A DNA stretch of 64,000 bases from Silene conica (GCA_029255685.2 CM055315.2:57693181-57757180), one strand, 5' to 3'; counted from the stretch's first letter, positions 22,901 through 37,910 are shown. Numbers and translations are program-made. Notes: a model not told the origin generated them from the sequence alone.

Positions 22901-24052
22901 TGTAATACCTCGAAAACCTAGTCTCGATAATTAAGTTTATTTTCTGTCGATAGTTTGTTTTACGGTTTTAAGTAATTATGTTTTAAGTAATTAAGCAAGT
23001 TATGTAGTTATGTTGTTATGAGGGTTCGATCCCTAGACCTCTAGCACGTTGGCATGGGCCTCGAGATGTGTGCCCATGCCAAGCCCACACGATTTTAGTT
23101 AAGACACAATTCTATAAACCCTACCGAGCATCACCCTACTGCCGTCACATTCAAACACTTTTTCTAACCTAAAAACTATCCTAATCCTCCTTCAAACACC
23201 ACACCTCCATAGCCGTCACAACAAAGGGTAAGTAGGCAGTAATCACGGTGACTCTAAGGCAGGCAAGGGGTGGTCGAAACGCTCGAAAAGTAGGTAATGG
23301 TTTCCGCGTGGAACATTTCTAGCAAGATTGTGATTGACCGCGCTGCTACAATTTGAGGTAGGGGAATACCGTATACCTGGTGATGAGTAATTTGTTTATT
23401 AATTGATGTTAACCTATGTTCATCTTATTATCGTATATTGTGTTTATTTGACTGCCTAATTCTGTGACACGATACAATGTGATGAGGAATGGGTCTTGTG
23501 ATATGGAGCGGAGTATATTGGGTCTTGTGATTGGTGCGGAGTATATTGGATCTTGTGATCGGTGTGGAGATAATGGGTCTTGAGATTGGTGTGGAGAATA
23601 AATATGGGTCTTGTGATTGGTGCGGAGAATAATGGGTCTTGTGATTCGGAGTGGAGATGATTGACTTTCTATTTATAGTAATGTTTGGTTGTTTAATTTT
23701 CCTCTACTCAACCTCATGGTTGACCCTGTGTATTCGTGATCACCTGTGATGAACCAATTTATTGGGGAGCAGATTGACAGGTGCTTGAGACTATGGGAGC
23801 TAAGGGAAGGGAGAGCTTGGATCCGGACTAGACTAGAGTCTAGATCACTATAGTCTTTTGTCATGAGTTGTACTTGTTTTATTTAAGACAGTTTTCAAGA
23901 TGGTTGTAAGAACTTGCTTTTCAGTTTAACATTTAATAGTAAAGTACTGTGTTCTTTCCTTTGTATCTACTGCCTCGGGAAACCGAGATGGTAACATCCT
24001 TATTTATCTGGGGAGTCCTAGTTCAGGCCCTTAAATAAATGGGGGTGTTACA
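22901..24052 (+). repeat. 3' LTR of the Tekay element
   Basis: 1152 bp, TGTAATACC to GGTGTTACA. Contains tandem ATCGGTGCGGA-type units (about 23485-23655), the conserved hairpin at 23708-23723 and a CTCGG/CCGAG hairpin near 23973-23986. It is complete, unlike the 5' LTR. Confidence 0.92.
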
Positions 24053-24222
24053 GGTATTCCCAGTTCAAATCTGAGAGGGCCAAGGTACGAATTAGGCGCA
24101 CTTTCCTAACCGTACTAAGGGGCTCCTAACAGTTTCTACCTGGGGTTCATTTATTTAGACACATCCTAAGTTCATTAAATTCATTGGTTCAGGACTAAGG
24201 ATCGTTCGCTCTGATACAACTT
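24053..24222 (-). other. Leader remnant of the older minus-strand LARD copy
   Basis: Homologous to about 19650-19828 (leader of the other LARD), including a decayed primer binding site at about 24209-24220. The Tekay element therefore inserted into this leader; the rest of that element lies beyond the left edge. Confidence 0.75.
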
Positions 24223-27157
<2,935 letters not shown>

Positions 27158-28580
27158 ATCTTTGCTCCTTAAAAAGAACTTCGTCACCGAAGTTCACCAC
27201 ACTACCCATCACCAAAACAAAATCAACTGACACCCTCTACTCTAGATCACTACCAACAGAAATGGCATGTGTTACATTCCACCTCCCTTAAACCAAACTT
27301 CGTCCCGAAGTTTAACAGCTGTCTAAGCAAGATCTCAATCACGCAACCAAACACGACACTCCTCCACTCCTCTGCACTGACTCCCTAAATCTTCTATGAA
27401 GGTATTCTACTACGATCTATCCTCCTTAAAAGAAAAGGCCAACAAGTAAAAGCAAAATATATATACTTATATAATTCGCATTCTTGCACCAACTCAAAAG
27501 ATACCACATTATGCAATACTTCCATGTATAGCACCACTGATCAACTCATGTAATAATTAACAACAAAACTTTCGAGATTTTCCAATCATATCCTCCTTAA
27601 ACCTGGTTACGTCCCCATAACCTTCATCGCATTTATATATCACTAAACACCGATCATTATTATATATAAAGGCGAAGCGACATGTTAGAAGATAATTAAA
27701 CACAACATACTACTCATTTCTCATTTCACCACAACTAAACAGTAATTATGACTTACAGAATACGTCTTCTTGCTCAAGGCATTAAGTTACCAAAACATAC
27801 AACATGTGAACATCTGAGCACAACTCGAATTATCATATATATATTCACGTGGTCACCAAACAATTTGACAACATCCATTTACCAGTATAAAATTCCGAAC
27901 TTCTTACTAGATGACATAACATGTACTACTTCCGTTATAAAATAAGAGTGGTAACACGTAATGAAACATACATAAAGACACCTACTGTTAATCTCTTTAT
28001 ACAAGAATGGTCAAAGTTAACAACTAATAGTTATAAATAAATACGACTATAAGCATACAAAGGCACGTATCCGATCATTTATATACTTGGTAATCACACC
28101 AAATATTGCAAAATAATAACTATATCACATTGTCATACTTAGACTTGTATATTTCGTTTCAACTTCTGCAAATAACAGTCATATAAAGTTATGAAATTTA
28201 TTCACATTATTGTAACAACAAGGTTATATTATCATATAATAAACTTTACATTCATTTCATATGTCTACTACTCATGCTACTAATGCCACTTCAGAATATT
28301 ACATGGTTACATTACATAATTCATATTTGATTAAACTTTTATATTTAAAACTTACATAACTTATAATTTCAACAATCACACATCATGCTACAACTTTCAA
28401 AAATCATAATTAAATAACCACTTAGCCATTTTGTGAGCTAGTATATTTTTTGGAAAATATAATGAATTAGTTAATTATAGGGAAAAAAATCAAACGCAAA
28501 TCTTAAGGGAATTGTTTATAGCAAATTTTACAATTCAGTTGGTCTGAACAGGAATTCAACAGCAATTAGATAGAAAACGT
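27158..28580 (-). other. Interior fragment of the older LARD copy
   Basis: Starts with the polypurine-side motifs: hairpins at about 27178-27197 and 27296-27315, and a GTTACGTCCCC/AACC-type module at about 27603-27622. It is then alignable to 17340-18450 of the intact LARD. Homology fades at about 28560-28580 and no matching LTR follows. Non-coding. Confidence 0.7.
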
Positions 28581-28689
28581 CGACTCAAGAAAGTACATCT
28601 TCTCAAATAAGAAGCGAACTCAAAATAATTTGTATATTTCTTCTACGAATTATGATAATCTGTTAGCTGGAAAGGATATCTCCTTTTTC

Positions 28690-29205
28690 CTTGCAGGTTC
28701 TTTGTCTTTCATGAGGGTTGACCCCTCATCCCTGAAAATTATATCCAGACGGGAACTCCCCATAAAGCTACTTCAAGGGCAGCTGAAGTTTCCTCCGCTT
28801 GTCTTTCATCTAAGGAGCTTGTTGAGAATTCTCCACCTTTTCTCAAGAATGATATGGTGGCTCCAGAGGAGACTGTTTTAGGAATTACTAAAAAGAAGCG
28901 AATTTCATCACACGCCGCTCAAGTTAGTAAGGTGTCTGCGGTTCAGTTCAAGTTTGTTGCGGTTCAGGAAGACATGAATAGGAGTTGTAGACGTATGGTG
29001 GATTACTCCCACTGTAGAGGTCGTCATGTGGCCCAAACTAGTTTTGTTAGGAAGAAAAGATCTTTGGTTTCTTTCGACTTTTCTCTTTCTCTTTACAGGT
29101 TCACAAAGGAGGACGCTAAGATCAATACGGCTAAAAGAAAGGAGACAGCCTTATTTGACTTCGACGATTTTTATGATCCTCCACACAAAAAGTGTCGTCT
29201 TACTC
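28690..29205 (+). pseudogene. Unidentified gene fragment with exon-like pieces
   Basis: I do not recognise this. Two pieces look like exons of a cellular gene. The first begins after a pyrimidine-rich acceptor (CCTTGCAG near 28697), reads open except for one early stop (near 28724) through a Ser/Lys-rich stretch, and includes a frame from 28854. The second follows another acceptor (TCTTTACAG near 29099) and encodes a Lys-rich then Asp/Phe-rich segment (about 29100-29200). Base composition is higher in GC than the surrounding AT-rich DNA. It sits between a truncated LARD and unassigned sequence, so a captured or decayed host gene is possible. No start codon, promoter or terminator is evident. 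Confidence 0.4.
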
Positions 29206-29299
29206 TTATTGTTTCATACTCATGTACTATAATTAGTTCGATTAATTGGTTTTCTAATACTCCAAAGAACCCCAAACTTCCGGGATTTATTAAGTAACT

Positions 29300-30385
29300 A
29301 ACTTTCCTTTATTTTTTAATAGGTAACTAACTTTCCTTTATTTAAATATCAATATACCTTTGTCTTAAAAAAAACATATTTAGCCGTTGCAAAACTTGAA
29401 TCCTTATCCTTCCAAATCATTAGGTATTACAACCCTCCCTTCCATGTGAATGTCTTTAGTCGGCCAAACCAAATAATTTCATGGAGAAATTAAAGAAGCC
29501 ATCAAATTCCATCAAACGCCAGCCGTTAACATTATTCATATAACGAAAAAAAATTAATACAATAATAGTATTAGTCAATGTCTAAATGTTGGTGGATCCC
29601 TTTCCCTTTGTCATCAATCTTTGATTAAACTAAATATGAAACTAAATAAGATGACAACAGCCATATGCTTTTCAGCCACCTCATTAATTAAAACACTTCT
29701 CAACCTGGGGAACAAACCATCTTTTTCTATATATCACGCCCCAGAAAAATCAAGTTTTAAAGGAGCTGAGGAAGTACTATAGTTGAATTGGTGAATGTTG
29801 ATTTTATCAACCCATTTTCGTCAGTCCGTCTTACTGCTTAGATAAGGGAACACTTTCAATTTGTCTTTCTCACTTACAAGCTTGTCTGACGTCATAAATA
29901 ACGATTTGTAGTTGCCGCATTTTGTTGAGTTCGATTAATTTATACATGGATTTGTACTGCTTTTCCACCGTTATCATCAGGGCATAATTGCTTACCATCT
30001 TGCAACCTAAGGGCCCGTTAGAAAAATAGTTTTTCTAGAGAAATAATAATCATTTTCTCTTATACATAATAATATTATAGAAATATTATTATTATTTCTA
30101 TGATACTAATTTCAATTTTCTAGTAACAAAATTGATTTTGGTTTTGAGATCGGGTCCTTGATACGAGCTTTTGGAGACGGTTTCATTATAGACCGTTAGT
30201 AGGGGTAATCCGTTTATGCAAGACTCAATTAATAGGAGATTAATTGAGTATAAACCTTCTAAAGCAATGTAAGGACACTTCTTTCATCTTATGTAATCGT
30301 CATGCATGCATAAGATCTAGTTAAAGTTTTATGACTAAACTTAAATAATTAAACTCATATGAGATATGAGTTAATAATTTGAAAT
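29300..30385. other. Unassigned AT-rich sequence
   Basis: No coding region recognised. There is a short direct duplication (GTAACTAACTTTCCTTTATT, about 29293-29345) and a local inverted stretch around 30040-30130. The part just before 30400 ends in an acceptor-like AACATAG preceding the protease frame. Confidence 0.5.
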
Positions 30386-30790
30386 TTGATTTCTAACATA
30401 GGTGCGATGGGGAAGCTGGATGAAACCCACGCAAAGAAATCCATGGGGCTCATGCACGTGGACTTGAAGGTGAACGGGAGGAAGGTCCGAGTTTTGATCG
30501 ACTCAGGAGCCACCCACAACCTACTGACGAAAGAGGAAGCCAACCGATTGGGATTGGTTTTGAGCGACGTTAACAGCTGCTTGAAGCCTGTTAATGGAAA
30601 GCCGAGACGTATCCAAGGAGTGGCTAAGATGATCACGGTCCAAGTAGGAGAGTGGACGGGACAGCTCGACTTCACTACCGTTCCGTTGGATGATTTCAAG
30701 TTAGTACTCGGGATGCAGTTCTTTTAGAGAGCATCAGTGGTGTTGAAGCCAAGTGATGGATCAATGTTGTTGATGGGGTTTTCGTAGTGA
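30386..30790 (+). pseudogene. Ty3-type retropepsin relic
   Basis: A 113-residue open frame with an aspartic protease core: Asp-Ser-Gly-Ala-Thr-His at about 30499-30516 and an LVLGMQFF-type motif at about 30702-30726. TAG at 30725-30727 stops it, but the same frame continues in family-like sequence for about 20 codons to another stop. The wording around the motifs resembles Galadriel-lineage chromoviruses more than the Tekay protease at 7519; this is from memory. No gag, RT or integrase accompanies it, so it is a deletion remnant. Confidence 0.75.
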
Positions 30791-31446
30791 AGATCGTTGA
30801 TGTTGACGAGGACAAAGGGAATCTTCGTATATCGACAATGAGGGTGGTGATACAAATGCCGAGGCGCGGATCGAGGGCCAACCGAGAGAATGGCCAAAGG
30901 TTCAACTGAACCAAAAGCGAGCAAGACCCAGGCTAACTACACTGCTAAGTGGCCTGGGAGGAGGAATGAGAGCCTACCACCTCAAAGGGAGGTGGACAAT
31001 GAGGGTCGCGAGACCCAAGTGAGAAGGCCTCGTACCATCAGGTGGCCGCGTCGAAATGTTGATTCGACGTCCTGGAGAACTCACTTTGCCTTGATCTGAA
31101 CACGAGTAATGAAGTGGAGATGAACAAGGTGAAGGTCTGGTTGAGAAAGCATCGAGCATCGAGCATCGAGCACCGAGGCAGAGACTTTCAAGAATGACCC
31201 CGGGCGAGTGATAAATTTGGAGGACATGATGTGTGGAGGTCGCAACGTTAAGGACTTACACTTTATCCTTGACGGGACGTGAAATCCGATCATGGTGTGG
31301 ACTGAAGACTATCTACGAGCCGGACTAGAGTGAAAGCCAAACCTCAACTTAGCATGGACGTCCACAGCTCACCAAAGATGTCTCACTAAAGCACCGTTCG
31401 AGATTTTTATGTTGCCGAGGGCGGCAACCGATTAGGTGGGGAAGAA
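30791..31446 (+). other. 3' part of the decayed Ty3 relic
   Basis: Frames are short and broken. A GAGCATC-type triplicate lies at about 31146-31168. The stretch ends in a purine-rich GGTGGGGAAGAA (31435-31446), a plausible polypurine tract immediately before the LTR. Confidence 0.55.
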
Positions 31447-31990
31447 TGTAAGGACCGCATATTTTAGCCGCAAATCTAGCCTCATAGCCAATTATTTGCC
31501 CGCGCGGTCCTTTCACTTCGAGCCTTTTTATTTCTTATTTCGCTTTCCATTTCTAGTTTTTTTGTATCATTTAGTATTCCAAGACTACTTCTTGCGTGTC
31601 GAATCTTGGAGTCTCGTTTTTAGTTTAAGATATGTTTTTAGGAGTTTAGAAAACGTATCGTTATTCTACACTTTCAATATTCACTGCTACAAGATGAGAA
31701 ATATCAAATTTGCCTCTCTGAGAGGTGTTAGTCAATGAAATATTGTTTCTCATCATTAAGCTTGTTTATGCTTTCTTATTGTTTTCAATAATCGTATTGC
31801 TTACTTTTATTGCATTTGTCTGCCAGACGTTGATAATCGTGACTAGGATTTCCGACACACACCCCGAGACCCGAGATACGTGCTAGTGGGCGATCCCTCA
31901 CTAATACGAAACCATTATTACTTGCGTTCTTACCCTAAAATTTAGCAAAGGTGCGCACTACGAACCGATAAAAGTACCAGACCGTGACAC
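31447..31990 (+). repeat. 3' LTR of the Ty3 relic
   Basis: Starts TGTAAGGACCGCA after a polypurine tract. The end is placed near a GTGACACA string at about 31984-31991, uncertain by a few bases because no second LTR or target duplication is visible. Confidence 0.6.
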
Positions 31991-32292
31991 ATGACCAACT
32001 ACATAACAATATTAGAGTGAGAAAAACGAAAACGATCTCACTCAACTTTCTTATAATAAAGGAATGGAGGCGTTGAATATGTAATGTCAACATATTCTAA
32101 TCATTTAACGCGTTAATGTTGGTTGTATATGTGTAATGTGTGTCACTGCCGGATCTTTCACTTTACCTAGGATTTGTAGTATTCTCGGACTATGGAGTCT
32201 TAAAATCACTTTTTTTTCTAATATACCCCATTTTATTCACGATAAACTGTTAAAGAAACGTAGAAGATTTAAGGATTTTATTATATACTTGA
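31991..32292. other. No feature seen
   Basis: AT-rich, with no recognised gene or repeat boundary. Confidence 0.5.
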
Positions 32293-32535
32293 TTCATTCA
32301 ACTTTATTCTACCATTTTAATTATTTACGTCTGTTAACACGCGTTTTATGTGTTAAATATCGTAGCTACGTATTTGCAAAAATTATAAAAGTATTTTCTA
32401 ATTTATTCGTAAAGACGAACCAAACACGATCCCACATAAATATATTTTCACTTACCTATTGAGAAAAACTTGTAAGTGAATGATCACTTATAAATAGTGT
32501 ACTAAATAGAATATGGTAGAATTGAGTTGAATGAA
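32293..32535. mobile_element. MITE-like inverted-repeat element
   Basis: Terminal arms of about 26 bp (from TTCATTCAACT at 32293 and its near complement ending 32535). The interior (about 32340-32450) is clearly related to the core of the Stowaway-type element at 56504-56763, sharing TAGCTACGTATTTG and CGATCCCACAT-type strings, although the outermost ends differ. Confidence 0.6.
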
Positions 32536-32595
32536 GAAAGTAAATATGACCCTTAAAAAAAAGTAAATATGAAGTCAATAAGTCTTCAATGTGAA

Positions 32596-32762
32596 GGGTT
32601 ATTCATCACAAACTTGCGACGGGTCAAATACTAACCATGTAAATAGATAAGACAAAATAGATTTGTATTTTTAGGCACTGCCTTTTTGTCTTATCTACCC
32701 CCACATGAGTAGTATTTGACCCGTCGCAAACTTGCGACGGATATGCCCGTCACAAATAAGAA
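32596..32762. mobile_element. Small foldback MITE
   Basis: Inverted arms at about 32611-32656 and 32684-32733, with CTTGCGACGGGTCAAATACT as the conserved core and a short AT loop. The right side has an extra copy of the GCGACGG motif. A target duplication was not resolved. Confidence 0.65.
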
Positions 32763-32790
32763 TTTATGATATAAAGTGTAGTGTTGTGAG

Positions 32791-33238
32791 TAGGGCTGTT
32801 AATGAGGCGAGACAGCTCGCGAGCAACTCGAGATTGGCTCGGGCTCGGGCTCGGCTCGAGAGCTTAACGAGTCAAGCCGAGCACTCGACTCGAAATGCTT
32901 GTGAGCGGCTCGAACATATGAAAATATATAAGATATTAATCATATTTTATAAAAAATACTTTAACATTATTATCTTTTTATCATACATATCAAATATCTT
33001 GTTGATTTGCTAAAATATTTTTACATAAAATCTTTGAACCTTGCTATTGAAAATAGCGGAAGAAAAAAAAACAAAAAAAATAAACAATCTCATATAGGCT
33101 CGAGCTCGTGTTAAAGCTCACAAAGTTTTTTTTGTCAAGCTCGGGTAAGCTCGAGATCGGCTCGAACTCAAATTTTGGTAATCGAGCCAAGTTAAGCATG
33201 GCCAAGCTCGGGCTCGGCTCGGCTCATTAACACACCTA
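32791..33238. mobile_element. hAT-type MITE, 8-bp TSD
   Basis: 448 bp with terminal repeats TAGGGCTGTTAATGAG and, at the other end, the complement TAGGTGTGTTAATGAG. The flanks gttgtgag (32783-32790) and gttgtgtg (33239-33246) agree at 7 of 8 positions, as expected for an old hAT insertion. Subterminal regions are rich in GGCTCG/CGAGCC and can fold on themselves. No transposase. Confidence 0.85.
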
Positions 33239-33437
33239 GTTGTGTGTGAGGTAATTGGAGAGAGAAGGTATTGTGGGGTATTGTTATGATATAGAGGGAT
33301 TAAAATAAAGATAAAATTTTAGCAAAAGAGAAATAAGGAAGACATTGTGAATAAAAGGGAAAAAGAAAAGAGTATTTAAAGCAAGAGGGAGTAATATTAA
33401 TCTCTTTTTTTCCAGATGGATAAAACTACATAAGTAG

Positions 33438-33841
33438 TTATCTAGTTGGCATTTGACTCATTTGGTCAAACGCACTTATTTTAGTAATAACATAAACTAA
33501 GACAACAAAGTAACTACATAGGGTGACAAAAGTGTGTTGATTGCGACTGCGCGAAGTTTCTTCAACATTAACTTCATTCTTGAGGAGACGATCAAAAGTG
33601 GTCAAATGATGGAACATAACGTTACTCATTTTAATGAATAGAGCTTCGGAGAAATACCTGCAACTAGACATTAAAAAGTGTTTCGGAGATACATCCCCTA
33701 GACTGTGATACACCTTATCTGGAAACCAACAAGACCCTTGACCCATCGAGAGAGAGTAAACTGTATTTACGCCACAAGGACGTAGAAAGAAATGAGAAAA
33801 AGTAGACCTTGAAAGGCTACCTCTAGCGGAGATGAAACTCC
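33438..33841 (-). pseudogene. Unidentified minus-strand open frame cut by the CACTA element
   Basis: About 134 codons stay open from the CACTA insertion point at 33841 down to 33438; the first ATG in this stretch starts a 102-residue protein at 33746. I do not recognise a domain. It could be the C-terminal part of a host or LINE-derived gene interrupted by the CACTA element: on the far side (from 55259) another minus-strand frame is open up to the boundary, but no shared family links them. Confidence 0.3.
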
Positions 33842-34164
33842 CACTAGTAGAAAAATAACATTAGGCAAGTACATAAGACTACGGTTGTTTCTAATAACCG
33901 TAGCCGTTCATAATTGGCTATGGTTATGTACCAACAACCGTAGCCATTTGTACTTGCCTAATGTCCTTAGAGGAAAATACTACGGTTCTAGCATTGAACC
34001 GTAGCCAAATAATAAGAAAAGGCAACGGTTAATTTAGTAAATTCTAAACCGATGCCAATAATACTCACTCGTCAAAATAAATTACCACTTAATAAAACCT
34101 ACACTAGCCTTTTTAATCCATCCACCTCTTGATTCTCATTGTGAATAGATGACAAAATTCCTGT
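33842..34164. repeat. CACTA left terminus with subterminal repeats
   Basis: The CACTA end followed by at least six ACGGTT/AACCGT motifs (33884-34050), several paired as short hairpins. The last five bases before 34170 are the caaaa target of the Copia insertion. Confidence 0.85.
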
Positions 34165-34169
34165 CAAAA

Positions 34170-35430
34170 TGTTGGGAAATGTGTCCTCAACAATAGTGCG
34201 ATCACGACAGTGATAAAAATCATTGTCATAAATCTTATGAAAAGAATATGCAAGGGACGATCCAATATTGATTTAGTCAACTGACCAACATTAATCGGTA
34301 ATGATTGGCTGACTAGAGTTTAACATTACTGTCGTATGACGGTGGTGGTCAGTTGATCCCTTTAGGTCACACCTATAGGACTAACCCCTTAAACGTATAT
34401 TGATTAATTGTATAGGATACAGATTGATCGATATTCTTAAAACCGTATATTGAGAAATTAGAGGTTGAATCTTGAAGGTAAGATTTATATTTGAAATTGA
34501 AATGTGTCAATTGTCAAATGTTAATCGATATTTATGAAATTTCGAAATTAGAATGAGATGGGTTCGTGGTTATAACAAATGTTGTATATCGTATTGACGA
34601 TTATTATAATAACCATATTTTGAGACGGTGATTATGAATTACTAAATAATTTGTTATGATTTGATTAATTTAGAAATATTATTTATATGATAAATATATT
34701 TTAAATTAATACAATTGAATTATGTCACATAAGATGTTACATATTACACAATTGTACAAATTACAATTTGTAAAATGAAAGTACATTTTACACAAAAGTG
34801 GCGTGTGATGGTGTGTATAATAAGGACTAATTTGTTTAAATTAGTGCATGACAAAAACATAATGATTGTGTAGGTATGATACCTATATGTAGCCATGCAA
34901 ACCTAATTGCTTGTGTAAGACAAGCAATCTATTTTGGTCTTACATAACACACTATCACACGACACACCACATACCATCATTATAAGAAGTGAATTTTGTT
35001 CACCTTATGAATTCTAATTGATGTTCATCTTTTCTAGTAAAAAAGAAAGATAAAACCAAATATTGTATTTTCTAGTGTGAGAAACAAAATACAATAACCT
35101 CTAAAACTATTACTAGATAATATTTTCTAGTATACTAATATTATTATTAGTACACGGTTTTAGCCTAATTCCGTCCTCTAGTATCGGGTTCGGTTATTTG
35201 GTCCGTTTAAGGTAAGGTCTTGGTGCTCACCCATTGGAGGCAAGCTTACTTGGTTGCTCTTGGAGGATCGTCCTAAGCATATTTCGGACCGGTTGTAAGA
35301 ATACGATTCTCATTATTTCCGCTTTTATTTTGCATGCATAAGATCGACTAAGTTAATATGAGATTAATTAGTTACATTAGTAAGACTAAATATTTCGAAC
35401 CAGCTAGTATGACTACCTCGAGTTCCAACA
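34170..35430 (+). repeat. 5' LTR of the TR-GAG element
   Basis: 1261 bp. It is the same family as the solo LTR at 62189-63416. A region of CTAGTATA-type repeats lies near 35100-35160. Confidence 0.95.
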
Positions 35431-35432
35431 AG

Positions 35433-35444
35433 TGGTATCAGAGC
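35433..35444 (+). promoter_or_regulatory. Primer binding site of the TR-GAG element
   Basis: A perfect 12-base initiator-Met match, two bases after the LTR. Confidence 0.93.
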
Positions 35445-37910
35445 ACTAGGTTGCTTGCATGCAACTCGATTTTATACGTTTTTGCGAGAAAATACGATTT
35501 TAATTAAAAACGAAAATGAGTAGTACATATAGGTTATGCACGAAAATCATATTGCATGTATACTTTCTGGTCTTAAAATAGTTTTAAGTCATTTTGATGA
35601 TTTATGGAATAATATTGTTCAATATTGTAATTAAAAGGTTTAATTAGTGCCAAAAATCGGTTAAAAATGTTTTTATTTGGGAAAAATAGCTAAATAATGT
35701 TTCTGGCCATGAATTTTAAATATGTTCTCACATGCATTTAACATATTATGAATATAAATAATTTTCGAAATTATTAAGTTTTATGCATGGTTTATGATTT
35801 TTAATGGTTAAATAGTCATAAAATGAGTTAAATATGGGATAAATAGTTATATTATGAATTTAACTATAAATTTTTTTGTAGATGTCACATGCAATATTTA
35901 AAATATATGATGAATTTTCCAGAAATTTTTCGTTAATATTGCATGAATATTGATTTTTATCGTAAAAATCGTAATATTAGTGACATATTTTAGCTTAAAT
36001 AGTTTAAGTTCGAATTTGACCATAAAAATTTAATATAGTGTCACATATATTATTTCTAGCATGCATGTGAATTTTGAGCTTTTAATCTCGAATATTGCAT
36101 GAGAAATGATTTTAATCGCTAAAATCGCGTAATATATGACACGAATTATTAAAAATAGTAAATGTTGCTTAAATGGTCCGAAAAATTCACCCATATTATT
36201 CATATTATGTATGATCATCAACATATTTTTATTTAGTGCCAAAAGTTTCTGAAACTTTAAGTTTTAATTTTAAAAGATTAAAGTTGGAGATTGAGTGTTG
36301 AAGGAGTCATAATTTTTTTTTCAGATCTTAAACAGTGTGTACCTGATTTTTCTTTGCATTTTCAGATACTTTGAGTGTCTAGGAAGATGTAAAAATTATA
36401 TTAGTATTTTATTTCATAATTTTTGCAATAGTTTTGAATTTTTCGAAATATTATGCATATTATACGGCTATTTTATGAAATAAATAGTGTATTTCGAAAA
36501 TATTTGAGTTTTAAGGATCTGAAATTTTAGAAAATTTTCAGTATGTTCAAAATTTTGAATTTTGAATTTTCGAAATTTTTATGACTCGTTTGATTATTTT
36601 AATGCTATTTCCCGTAAAACCGATTAAAACCGAACAATATTAAAATAAGTTAAGTTAATTTTCGAAATTTGAGTAAGACTAAATTTTGAATCCTAAAATG
36701 TGTTAGGAAACTTAACTAAATCATGAATATTGATTCATAGAGTGATTAGTGATTTTAAAATTGTTTAAATCACGTTATTCCATAAAACCGTGTTATTACG
36801 AATAACGATATTTAAAACGTGTTTAAATAGGATGATTTGGCTTAGGTTTTGCATTTTACATAAGCATTGCATATTTAATTATTGTTTATGAATGTCATAT
36901 TTTAATTTACGTAATTTTGGAATTATGTAATTTTCTTAGTATGGCCTTAGATTTTAATCGATATTACCCGTAATGTAAGGGTTTATCGATTCGGTTGTAA
37001 TTTAATGTGATCTCGTATCACTTTATTTTATTGTTTTATTTTATTTTATAATGTATAAAATAGATAGAAAATTTGTAATAATTTGTAATTCCGGAAATCC
37101 TTGAAGACGGTGCCATTTCGGAAAGAAGTTCCGACCAAGACGGAGTTTGCCTTGGGATGCGTGCCGCGTGTGAAGTTCAAGGGACCAAAGGAGTTGGTTT
37201 CCGAATTTGTAATTTACTTTATTTTCTATTTTAGGAAAGGCCATACTAGGATTTTATTTATGCTTTTAAGTTTTTTATGCTTTTATTTATGCTTATCATG
37301 TTGCATGCATAGCCAAATCGTCATCCAAACTCATGCATTTCATCGATTTTATCGACCGTGTCAATTAATTTATCGATAATTCACCGACTTAGTTCACTTA
37401 AAGGAGATAGATAATAAATTGACAAGATCTCTTACGTTATTTAAAAATCGAGACATAGCCTTACCAAAAAGTAAAGGACCCGCGAAGGATCTTCTTCATA
37501 AGGGAGTAGGCTCGGCTAAACCGGGGTGCAAACCTTATTACGTTGGTGAAGTGGGGTAATATGATTACTTATTCTTGAAATTTGGTTGATCTCGACGAAG
37601 GTATTCGAGCCACCGTAGTGGTAATAAGTTCGGGCTAAGATAAGAATTAGTGTAATTTTATCGACCGAGAGTTCTAAAAGTAGAATCGATTAAGGGGTTA
37701 ATCTACCGAGTCATATTAATGAGGGATGTATCGGCTAAACCGTGCCCGAGTTAGTATGTATTTGGGTCTCGGGATCATTTACTTAATTGGGTAAGAGATC
37801 ATTAAGTAGATGCTTAACTTGTTTAAAATTTACAAGTTTAATTATTAAAACGATAATTGTGTTTTAATTCCTTAATTTTCATTTGTAGTTCATTTTTCGA
37901 CTTTCAATCA
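35445..37910 (+). other. Long leader of the TR-GAG element
   Basis: About 2.5 kb of AT-rich sequence before gag, with no coding domain. It ends with an acceptor-like TTTCATTTGTAG at about 37879-37890, 20 bases before the gag ATG, so the leader may be spliced. Unusually long relative to a 0.9-kb gene. Confidence 0.6.

Larger units (their letters stand above)
1551..24052 (+). mobile_element. Ty3 chromovirus of Tekay/Del type, heavily nested and inactive
   Basis: Composite extent of one plus-strand retrotransposon. Pieces in order: 5' LTR (1551-2177 and 4405-4713, first ~213 bp displaced by the element ending at 1550), primer binding site at 4717-4728, leader, gag, protease, RT, RNase H, integrase and chromodomain (6256-12219), 3' untranslated part with polypurine tracts (12220-12225 and 22750-22900), and 3' LTR (22901-24052). 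The domain order PR-RT-RH-INT-chromodomain and the C-terminal chromodomain ending in a YPHLF-type motif place it among chromoviruses, most like the Tekay (Del) lineage. Five separate insertions lie inside. It inserted into the leader of the minus-strand element whose LTR is at 24223-27157; the right target copy would be ggtat (24053-24057). Confidence 0.88.

Noticed and set aside
28630..28881. 83-residue open frame starting MYISS
   Set aside because: The neighbouring frame leading into 28854-29090 looks more protein-like; this one appears to be its shadow.
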